Of a stretch of 9,615 nt of DNA, positions 1-6,184 are shown piece by piece. The notes below the pieces were generated by a model. The model saw only the letters and a program-made list of their open reading frames with translations. It made no database searches and was not told the DNA's origin. Made by a program: the position numbers and the translations under genes. The stretch comes from Pseudomonadota bacterium (GTDB lineage: Bacteria > Pseudomonadota > Alphaproteobacteria > Rhizobiales > Devosiaceae), in the NCBI GenBank assembly GCA_023415605.1, contig JAEZKB010000306.1:1-9615 (forward strand), written 5' to 3'. Numbering within the stretch: position 1 is the first letter of the stretch; each line of letters opens with the position of its first letter.

Positions 1-56
1 TGATGACTCCCGTCCCCACCTCCTTGTCCAGCCCCAAAATCGGTGCCTCCCCTGAC

Positions 57-77
57 CCCTCCCCGCAAGGGGGAGGG
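57..77. repeat. GC-rich inverted repeat (8-bp stem) in left intergenic stretch
   Basis: Arms CCCTCCCC (57-64) and GGGGAGGG (70-77) pair perfectly around a five-base loop. No T-run follows on either strand, so this is not a standard intrinsic terminator. C-rich/G-rich hairpins like this are common in dispersed intergenic repeats of alphaproteobacteria; that this is one is an inference. The rest of positions 1-109 shows no gene I can support. Confidence 0.5.
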
Positions 78-101
78 TGACACTCCGGCCGGTGTATTGC
101 C

Positions 102-133
102 CAAAAGAAAAAGGCCCGCCGGAGCGGGCCTTT
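102..133 (-). terminator. Intrinsic terminator of the superoxide dismutase gene
   Basis: On the minus strand, AAAGGCCCGC and GCGGGCCTTT (plus-strand positions 110-119 and 124-133) form a perfect 10-bp stem closed by a four-base loop. The stem runs into a T-rich tract (TTTTTCTTTT on the minus strand, about 103-112). It begins 23 bases after the superoxide dismutase stop codon, which is the expected place for a Rho-independent terminator. Confidence 0.9.
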
Positions 134-156
134 CGGAAAGATGATGCAGCCGAAGC

Positions 157-765
157 TTACTTGGCTTCTTCGTAGAGGAAAGCCACGTGGTCCCAGTTCA
201 CCAGGTTGTCGAACCAGGCCTCGAGGTACTTCGGGCGGGCATTGCGGTAGTCGATGTAATAGGAGTGCTCCCAGACGTCGACGCCGAGCAGCGGCTTGCC
301 ATTGCCATGCACCAGCGGGGACTCGCCGTTGCCGGTCTTGGTGACTTCGAGCTTGCCGTCGCGCAGGCTCAACCAGGCCCAGCCCGAACCGAACTGCGTG
401 GTGCCGGCATTGATGAAATCGGCGCGGAACTTGTCAAAACCGCCGAGATCGGACTCGATCTGCTTGAGCAGGTCGCCCGGGACCTTGGAGGCGCCGCCGC
501 CACCATTGGGCTTCATCCAGTTCCAGAAGTGCACGTGGTTGTAGTGCTGGCCCAGATTGTTGAAGGCGGCCTGGTCCTTGCCCCAGACTTCCTTGACCTG
601 ATCCTCGAGCGGCAGGACTTCCAGGCCCTTGCCCTCGATCAGCTTGTTGCCGTTGGTGACGTAAGCCTGGTGGTGCTTGTCGTGGTGAAACTCGAGGGTT
701 TCCTTCGACATATAGGGGCCGAGAGCGTCATAGGCGTAGGGCAGCGGGGGGAGTTCGAGAGCCAT
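157..765 (-). CDS. sodB: Superoxide dismutase, Fe/Mn family (FeSOD-like)
   Basis: Converts superoxide to oxygen and hydrogen peroxide, most likely in the cytoplasm since no signal peptide is visible. The 202-residue product has the usual family length and opens MALELPPLPYAYDAL. The four metal ligands are in place: His27 (in FHHDKHH), His77 (in NNLGQHYNH), Asp163 and His167 (in DVWEHSYYIDY). Gln73, four residues before His77, sits where iron-type enzymes carry their active-site Gln, while the position where manganese enzymes have Gln (TGNGESPL, about 147) is Gly. This favours an iron-type or cambialistic enzyme; rhizobial relatives with this layout can use manganese, so the metal is not settled. 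The ATG at 765 was chosen over an upstream start at 906 because AGGAGG (772-777, minus strand) lies six bases before it and the family N-terminus starts there. A terminator follows the gene. Confidence 0.95.
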   Translation of the reverse strand: MALELPPLPYAYDALGPYMSKETLEFHHDKHHQAYVTNGNKLIEGKGLEVLPLEDQVKEVWGKDQAAFNNLGQHYNHVHFWNWMKPNGGGGASKVPGDLLKQIESDLGGFDKFRADFINAGTTQFGSGWAWLSLRDGKLEVTKTGNGESPLVHGNGKPLLGVDVWEHSYYIDYRNARPKYLEAWFDNLVNWDHVAFLYEEAK

Positions 766-831
766 GGTGTGCCTCCTGTTTTCCGGATTTCTGGCTAAAG
801 GACCGCAAGGTCGGGCGATTTCGACTGGCCT

Positions 832-860
832 GATATAGGCCCTTTGAGATTGCTCAACAA
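832..860 (-). promoter_or_regulatory. Candidate sigma-70-type promoter for the superoxide dismutase gene
   Basis: On the minus strand TTGTTG (855-860) and TATATC (832-837) are separated by 17 bases, a plausible -35/-10 pair about 67 bases upstream of the start codon and just past the end of the oligopeptidase gene. The inverted repeat GATTG-N5-CAATC (848-862) overlaps the -35 hexamer and could be an operator. Both boxes match the consensus only partly, so this is a prediction. Confidence 0.4.
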
Positions 861-877
861 TCGCGCCTTTTGAAGCA

Positions 878-2956
878 TTATGCCAATCCGGTGCAATCGA
901 GCGCAAAAGCGTAGCTCAGTGCCGTCTCCTTGATGCGCTCGAAACGGCCCGAAGCGCCACCATGACCCGCGCCCATGTGGGTCTTGAAGTAAAGCGGGTT
1001 GGCATCGGTCTTGCTGTCGCGAAGTTTCGCCACCCACTTGGCCGGCTCCCAATAGGTGACGCGCGGATCGGTAAGGCCGGCGATAACCAGGATCGGCGGA
1101 TAGTCCTTGGCTGCTACCTGCTCGTAGGGAGCGTAGGATGCGATGCGGTGGTAGTCCGCTTCGCTCTCGATCGGGTTGCCCCATTCGGGCCATTCTGGCG
1201 GGGTGAGCGGCAGCGTGGCGTCGAGCATGGTGTTGAGCACGTCGACGAAGGGGACTTCGGCGATGATGCCTGCCCAGAGATCGGGCCGCATGTTGGCCAC
1301 GGCCCCCATCAGCATGCCGCCGGCCGAGCCACCCTCAGCGACGAGCTTGCCCTTCGACGTATAGCCGAGCTGAATCAGTGCTTCGGCGGCAGCGATGAAG
1401 TCGTTGAAGGTATTGAGCTTCTTTTCGCGCCGGCCGTCGCGGTACCAGCGGTAACCCTTGTCCATGCCGCCGCGGATATGAGCGGTGGCATAGACCATGC
1501 CGCGGTCGACGAGGGAGAGGTGCGAGACGGAGAAACTGGCGGTCATGGCGATGCCATAGGCGCCGTAACCATAGAGAAGGGCGGGGGCGGAGCCGTCGAG
1601 TTTCAGGCCCTTCTTGTAGAGCAGCGTCACCGGCACGCGCTCGCCATCTGCTGCGGTGGCGAAGATGCGGCGCGTCTCGTAGTCGGCAGGATTGTGGCCC
1701 GAGGGGACCTGCTGCTCCTTGAGGAGGGTACGTGCGCCGGTCTCGAGGTCGAGATCGTAGGTGCGGGCGGGGGTGGTGGGCGAAGAATAGACGAAGCGGA
1801 TGGTCGCAGTATCGAACTCATAGCCGGCGGACATGCCCAGCGAATAGGCTTCTTCCTCAAAGCGGACCGTCTCTTCCTTGCCGGTGCGGAGGTCGCGCGA
1901 GATGATCCGCGGCAGACCCTCGTAGCGCTCAAGCCGGACGAGGTGATTGGCGAGAACGATGATGTCCAGGATCAGAACGCCGGATTGATGGGGCACGAGA
2001 TCGCGCCAGTTCTCCGCGCCTGGGGCGTCGGCCGAGACTGTGACGATCTTGAAGTCCTCGGCGCCGGCGGCATTGGTGCGGATGAAGAGTTCGCCGTTGC
2101 GTTCGTCAACCTCGTATTCGCGGTCGGTGACGCGCGGTGCGACGAGGCGAGGGGCGCCTTCGGCCTTGGCGTCGATGAGCCAGGCTTCCGACGTCTGGTG
2201 ATCGTGGGCGTCGATGATGATGAACTTCTCGCTCAGGGTCTTGCCGACGCTGACAAAGAAGCCTGGATCCTTCTCTTCATAGACGACAGCGTCGTCTGCC
2301 TGTGGCGTGCCGATCACGTGGCGGCGGACGCGGAAGGGTCGGTGGCTCTCGTCGAATTCGGTATAGTAGAGGGCGCGGCTATCAGCCGACCATACAGCTC
2401 CACCCGCGGTCTCGACGATGCGCTCGCCGGTATCCATGCCGCTGTCGAGGTCGCGGATCTCGAGCGTGTAGAATTCCGACCCTTGCCGGTCGGCGCTCCA
2501 GGCGAGCCAGCGATGGCTCGGATCATGCTCGCCGCCGCCAAAGCCAAAGTAGCTGTCACCAGCTTCGATATTGCAATCGAGCAGGATCTGCTCGGCGCCG
2601 CCATCGCGCGGGGTGCGGACGAGGATCGGATACTGCTTGCCCTCTTCCATGCGCGAGTTATAGGCCCAGGGGCCATCGGGCGAAGGCACGCCGCTGTCGT
2701 CTTCCTTGATGCGGCCGCGGATTTCCCGATAGATCGCTTCGGTCAGCCCCGCTTTTGGCTCCTCGAATTCAGCCGCGATATACGCGTTCTCGGCGTCGAG
2801 ATAGGCGCGGATATCCGCCGGCAGCGTCTCGGGCGCCTGCATCACCTCTTGCCAGTTATCGGCGCGCAGCCAGTGATAAGGGTCCTGGCGGCTGACGCCA
2901 TGATGCGTCTCGGTGTGCTGGCGTTTCTCGGCTACGGGCGGGGCAAGCGTGGGCAT
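878..2956 (-). CDS. ptrB: Oligopeptidase B (prolyl oligopeptidase family, S9A serine peptidase)
   Basis: Cytoplasmic serine peptidase that cleaves short peptides after Arg or Lys. The 692-residue product is the normal length for the family. The N-terminal part (about 1-410, including DPYHWLRADNW) matches the beta-propeller domain that limits substrate size; the C-terminal part (about 450-690) is an alpha/beta-hydrolase. The catalytic triad can be placed as Ser544 (in EGGSAGGMLMG), Asp630 (in GLTDPRV) and His665 (in MGAGHGG), with spacing that agrees with Escherichia coli PtrB. Glu588 in PPEWPEWGNP corresponds to one of the acidic residues that select a basic P1 side chain; the second seems to be Pro590. 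GGAG lies a few bases upstream of the ATG. The gene lies 112 bases upstream of the superoxide dismutase gene on the same strand and diverges from mrpA. No signal peptide is seen. Confidence 0.93.
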   Translation of the reverse strand: MPTLAPPVAEKRQHTETHHGVSRQDPYHWLRADNWQEVMQAPETLPADIRAYLDAENAYIAAEFEEPKAGLTEAIYREIRGRIKEDDSGVPSPDGPWAYNSRMEEGKQYPILVRTPRDGGAEQILLDCNIEAGDSYFGFGGGEHDPSHRWLAWSADRQGSEFYTLEIRDLDSGMDTGERIVETAGGAVWSADSRALYYTEFDESHRPFRVRRHVIGTPQADDAVVYEEKDPGFFVSVGKTLSEKFIIIDAHDHQTSEAWLIDAKAEGAPRLVAPRVTDREYEVDERNGELFIRTNAAGAEDFKIVTVSADAPGAENWRDLVPHQSGVLILDIIVLANHLVRLERYEGLPRIISRDLRTGKEETVRFEEEAYSLGMSAGYEFDTATIRFVYSSPTTPARTYDLDLETGARTLLKEQQVPSGHNPADYETRRIFATAADGERVPVTLLYKKGLKLDGSAPALLYGYGAYGIAMTASFSVSHLSLVDRGMVYATAHIRGGMDKGYRWYRDGRREKKLNTFNDFIAAAEALIQLGYTSKGKLVAEGGSAGGMLMGAVANMRPDLWAGIIAEVPFVDVLNTMLDATLPLTPPEWPEWGNPIESEADYHRIASYAPYEQVAAKDYPPILVIAGLTDPRVTYWEPAKWVAKLRDSKTDANPLYFKTHMGAGHGGASGRFERIKETALSYAFALDCTGLA

Positions 2957-3108
2957 GAAGTCTCCGAAGGCGTAGGATGCGCGTCTTAGCCCATGCCTGC
3001 GACCAAAGATACTTGGTTGAGCGGCCGGTTTTCCTTGCCGGGTGAGGCTGGGCCGTTAAGGTGACCGCACCGAATCCCCTTCGAGGAGACCTGACGCTGC
3101 CGGAACCG
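2957..3108. promoter_or_regulatory. Divergent ptrB/mrpA intergenic region with small inverted repeat
   Basis: This 152-base gap must hold the promoter of ptrB (minus strand) and that of the mrp operon (plus strand). I could not identify convincing -35/-10 pairs for either. The inverted repeat ACCAA-N6-TTGGT at 3002-3017 is the clearest symmetrical element and could be an operator for one or both directions. GAGGAG at 3083-3088 is a good ribosome-binding sequence but lies 20 bases before the ATG chosen for mrpA. Confidence 0.4.
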
Positions 3109-5403
3109 ATGGATATCGTTCTGACCTTGGTGACGCTGGCGCCGTTCCTCATGGCGGCGCTGGTGCCGATGATTCACCGGGTTGCGGGCGAGGCGGCTGC
3201 TTGGATAGCCGCGCTGGTACCCGCGGCGAGCTTCGTCTTTCTCTGGCAGGCCATGCCCACGGTAGCGCAAGGGGCGCTCCTTGGTGGGCTGGAATGGGGC
3301 GGAGCGCACGGCTTGCATCTCGGCTTCCGGCTCGATGGACTGAGCCTCGTCTTTGCCCTGGCAATCGCGGGGATCGGCGCATTCATCCTAGTCTACGCCG
3401 GAAAATACCTTGCCGGCCATGTGCATAGGGGGCGCTTCCTCAGCTTCATGCTGATGTTCATGGGCGCGATGCAGGGGCTGGTGCTGAGCGACAATATGGT
3501 GGCGCTCTACGTGTTCTGGGAATTGACCTCAGTCACCTCGTTCCTGCTGATCGGCTTTGACGCATCGCGCATGGCGGCGCGACGGGCGGCGGTGCAGGCG
3601 CTGGTGGTCACCGGCATGGGCGGGCTGGCGTTGCTGGCGGCGGCCATCCTTTTCGAGCGCATCGGCGGCAGCTGGGCCATCAGCGAACTCGGGGACCTGA
3701 CTGGCCACGCCGCCTATCCGGTGGTGCTGGCGCTGGTGTTGGTGGCGGCTTTCACCAAAAGCGCGCAGTTCCCGTTCCAGTTCTGGTTGCCCAATGCCAT
3801 GGAGGCGCCGACCCCGGTCTCCGCCTATCTGCATTCCGCCACGATGGTTCAGGCCGGCGTCTATCTCCTCGCCCGGCTGTCACCGACGCTGGGCGGTACG
3901 TCGGCATGGACCGGGTTGCTTGTGGGCTTTGGCGCGGTAACCCTTCTCTGGGGCGCCGTTTCGGCGCTCAAGCAAACCGATCTCAAGCAGATGTTGGCAC
4001 AGACCACGGTCGCCTCGCTCGGCTTGTTGGTGCTGCTGCTGGGCATTGGCACCGAGCTGGCCGTCACTGCGGCCATTCTCTATTTCGTTGCGCATGCGCT
4101 CTACAAGGCGGGGCTGTTCCTGATTGCAGGGGCGATCGATCACGGCACTGGCACGCGCGACCTGACGCTGTTGGGCGGCCTGCGCGACCCCATGACGCTG
4201 ACCTTCATTGCGGCCATCCTGGCCGCGGTGTCGATGATTGGCCTGCCGCCTGTGCTGGGCTTTTTTGCCAAGGAAGAGATGTATGCCGCGCTGCTAGGCG
4301 GCGGCTGGGAGGCAGTGACGCTTGCGGTACTGGTGATCGGCAATGCGCTGCTCTGCGCCGTGGCGCTGGCGGTGATGATCCGGCCCTTCCTCGGACCGCT
4401 GCCGACAACGCCCAAAGACCCGCACGAAGCGCCGCTGTCAATGATCGCCGGCCCGCTCATCTTTGGCGGACTGGCGCTGCTCGCCGGATTCGTGCCCGAT
4501 TGGTTTGGTCCGCAGCTGATTGCCGGCGCAGCGTCGGCGATCGCCGGGGAGAGGATCGAGAGCCATTTGAAGCTCGGTTTCGAGGTGGTGAGCCCCATCT
4601 TCCTCCTCTCACTGGTAACCTGGGGGCTGGGGGCGCTGGCATACTGGAAGCTCGATGTCATCCGGACGCAGCTCCGCCGGTTCGACGGCTGGAGCTTCGA
4701 TCGCGCCTTCGACTGGCTGATGTTCGGGCTGATCAGCCTCAGTGCGGCGGTGACGCGCTTCCTCCACCATGGTCGGCTAGAGCTGTACTTGCTGGTGGTT
4801 TTCGTCGCCTTCGCTGCGGTCACGCTGTTGCCGCTCTGGCTACTGGGCGGTCTGCCATCGTGGCCGGCCTTCCCGGAGCTGCACTTCTACGAATGGGCAG
4901 TGCTCGGCGTCGCGTTGATCGGCGTCGCAATGGTAGTACTGGCGCAGACGCGGCTCTTCGCCATCCTGGCCCTAGGCATTCAGGGATTGGCCGTAGCCCT
5001 GATCTACATGTTGTTCGGCGCGCCAGACCTGAGCTTTACCCAGTTCATGGTGGAAGTGCTCTCGGTGGTGATCCTGGCGCTGGTGATGACGCGGCTCAAG
5101 CTCGATGATGCCGATCCGCGTGTCATGGAGGACCTGTTGCGGGACGGCGGGTTGGCGCTGGTCTGCGGGCTCTCGGTGACGCTGCTGCTCTTTGCCGTGC
5201 TGCAGGGGACGTTCGACCCGCGGCTCTCCGACTTCTTCAACGCCAACAGCGTGCCGCTGGCGCATGGACGCAACATCGTCAACGTCATCCTCGTCGACTT
5301 CCGTGGGCTGGATACGCTGGGCGAGATCTCGGTGGTAATGACGGCGGGTATTGCCATCCTCGCCCTGATCCGTGGCGCGCGACGCAAGGAGACAGCGGCA
5401 TGA
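3109..5403 (+). CDS. mrpA: Mrp antiporter subunit A
   Basis: Largest subunit of the Mrp antiporter, an inner-membrane protein related to NuoL of respiratory complex I. With the ATG at 3109 it has 764 residues, somewhat shorter than Bacillus MrpA (about 800). The antiporter-like domain (about 60-420) holds the conserved TM Glu138 in FWELTSVTSFLLIG, Lys217 in AFTKSAQFPFQFWLP and His242 in SAYLHSATM. The C-terminal MrpA-specific part holds Asp640 and Glu649 in GAPDLSFTQFMVEVLSVV, spaced like the acidic pair known to be essential in Bacillus MrpA, and ends with the typical HGRNIVNVILVDFRGLDTLG segment. It overlaps mrpB by ATGA. The start is uncertain: an in-frame GTG at 3061 would add 16 non-hydrophobic residues, and a CTG at 3097 has better spacing from GAGGAG (3083-3088). 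The ATG was chosen because the first membrane helix begins there, as in relatives. Confidence 0.93.
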   Translation: MDIVLTLVTLAPFLMAALVPMIHRVAGEAAAWIAALVPAASFVFLWQAMPTVAQGALLGGLEWGGAHGLHLGFRLDGLSLVFALAIAGIGAFILVYAGKYLAGHVHRGRFLSFMLMFMGAMQGLVLSDNMVALYVFWELTSVTSFLLIGFDASRMAARRAAVQALVVTGMGGLALLAAAILFERIGGSWAISELGDLTGHAAYPVVLALVLVAAFTKSAQFPFQFWLPNAMEAPTPVSAYLHSATMVQAGVYLLARLSPTLGGTSAWTGLLVGFGAVTLLWGAVSALKQTDLKQMLAQTTVASLGLLVLLLGIGTELAVTAAILYFVAHALYKAGLFLIAGAIDHGTGTRDLTLLGGLRDPMTLTFIAAILAAVSMIGLPPVLGFFAKEEMYAALLGGGWEAVTLAVLVIGNALLCAVALAVMIRPFLGPLPTTPKDPHEAPLSMIAGPLIFGGLALLAGFVPDWFGPQLIAGAASAIAGERIESHLKLGFEVVSPIFLLSLVTWGLGALAYWKLDVIRTQLRRFDGWSFDRAFDWLMFGLISLSAAVTRFLHHGRLELYLLVVFVAFAAVTLLPLWLLGGLPSWPAFPELHFYEWAVLGVALIGVAMVVLAQTRLFAILALGIQGLAVALIYMLFGAPDLSFTQFMVEVLSVVILALVMTRLKLDDADPRVMEDLLRDGGLALVCGLSVTLLLFAVLQGTFDPRLSDFFNANSVPLAHGRNIVNVILVDFRGLDTLGEISVVMTAGIAILALIRGARRKETAA

Positions 5404-5810
5404 ACACGCTGATCTTCCGCACGATCGCGCCGCTGCTGGTCGTCGTCATGCTGGTCTTTTCCGTGTTCGTGACACTGCGCGGGCACAACGAACCGGGCGG
5501 CGGTTTCATCGGCGGGCTGATCGCCGCCTCGGCGCTAGCCATCTACGGGATGGCCATGGGGCCGCAGGCGACAAAGCGGGCGCTGAAGGTCGATCCTATT
5601 GCGGTCGCCGGGTTCGGCGTGGTGCTTGCAGCCTGCTCGGGGCTGCTGTCGCTGCCGCTGAATGTGCCTTTCCTCACCGGCCTCTGGGGCGAGGTCGGCG
5701 GGATCGATGTTTCGACGCCGATGGTCTTCGACATCGGCGTCTATTTTGCCGTGCTCGGCACGATCTCCGCCGTCGCGTTGGGGCTCGAAGACAGCGGGGA
5801 GGACGGCTGA
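5400..5810 (+). CDS. mrpB: Mrp antiporter subunit B
   Basis: Small membrane subunit of the Mrp complex, 136 residues, the usual length for a free-standing MrpB (MnhB family). The family signature GHNEPGGGFIGGLIAA lies at about 29-44 after the first helix, and about four hydrophobic segments are visible (roughly 5-27, 35-53, 68-90, 105-130). AAGGAG at 5386-5391 is well spaced before the ATG, and the start codon overlaps the mrpA stop (ATGA). In many alphaproteobacteria this domain is fused to MrpA; here it is clearly separate. Its exact function in the complex is not known from sequence, but it is required in studied systems. Confidence 0.93.
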   Translation: MNTLIFRTIAPLLVVVMLVFSVFVTLRGHNEPGGGFIGGLIAASALAIYGMAMGPQATKRALKVDPIAVAGFGVVLAACSGLLSLPLNVPFLTGLWGEVGGIDVSTPMVFDIGVYFAVLGTISAVALGLEDSGEDG

Positions 5811-6184
5811 TGGATTACGCTGTGGCTGCCCTCGTGGGCGTGTTCCTCACCGCGGCGGTCTATCTGCTGCTGAGCCGCTCGGTCATCCGCATGCTGCTGG
5901 GACTGGCGCTGTTGGGCAATGCGGTCAACCTCCTGATCTTCGTTTCGGGACGGTTGAGCCGGGTGGCGCCGCCGATTGCAATAGATGGCGCTACGGCACC
6001 GGTGCTGGGCGCCAATCCGTTGCCGCAGGCGCTGATTCTCACTGCCATCGTCATCGGCTTTGCCATGTTCAGCTTCCTGCTGGTGCTGGCTTATCGCGCC
6101 TACCAGACACTGGAGGCTGACGACACCAACGAGATGCGGATCGCCGAGCCGAGGGGCGGGCCGAACCCGCCGCTGAGCTACTGA
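5810..6184 (+). CDS. mrpC: Mrp antiporter subunit C (NuoK-like)
   Basis: Membrane subunit homologous to NuoK of complex I. The 124-residue product is slightly longer than Bacillus MrpC (113), the excess lying in a polar C-terminal tail after about residue 108. Three hydrophobic helices are evident, with the family signatures IRMLLGLALLGNAVNLLIF (helix 2) and ANPLPQALILTAIVIGFAMF (helix 3). The ATG shares its A with the TGA of mrpB (TGATG), and GGGGAGGA at 5796-5803 provides a strong ribosome-binding site six bases upstream. Longer readings of this frame back to 5372 would overlap mrpB and were not used. Confidence 0.93.
   Translation: MDYAVAALVGVFLTAAVYLLLSRSVIRMLLGLALLGNAVNLLIFVSGRLSRVAPPIAIDGATAPVLGANPLPQALILTAIVIGFAMFSFLLVLAYRAYQTLEADDTNEMRIAEPRGGPNPPLSY

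Noticed and set aside
3..80. A short plus-strand frame from an ATG at position 3
   Set aside because: About 25 codons of Pro/Ser/Gly-rich sequence running through the C-rich hairpin; typical of translated intergenic repeat, with no upstream sequence to judge initiation.
187..798. A 203-codon open frame antisense to the superoxide dismutase gene
   Set aside because: It mirrors a well-supported gene, has low-complexity hydrophobic composition from codon mirroring, and matches no family I recognise.
962..2989. A 675-codon open frame on the plus strand across the whole oligopeptidase B gene
   Set aside because: It is antisense to a gene with clear family motifs and a full catalytic triad. Long antisense frames are expected in GC-rich DNA, and its translation shows no recognisable domain.
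2977..3064. Two short reading frames (2977-3045 and 2993-3064) upstream of mrpA as leader peptides
   Set aside because: Both are 22-23 codons long with weak or no ribosome-binding support and no regulatory codon pattern. Kept only as context for the mrpA start problem.
3906..5108. A 400-codon open frame inside mrpA in another plus-strand frame
   Set aside because: It is Arg/Ala-rich, has no family motifs, and lies entirely within conserved mrpA sequence.
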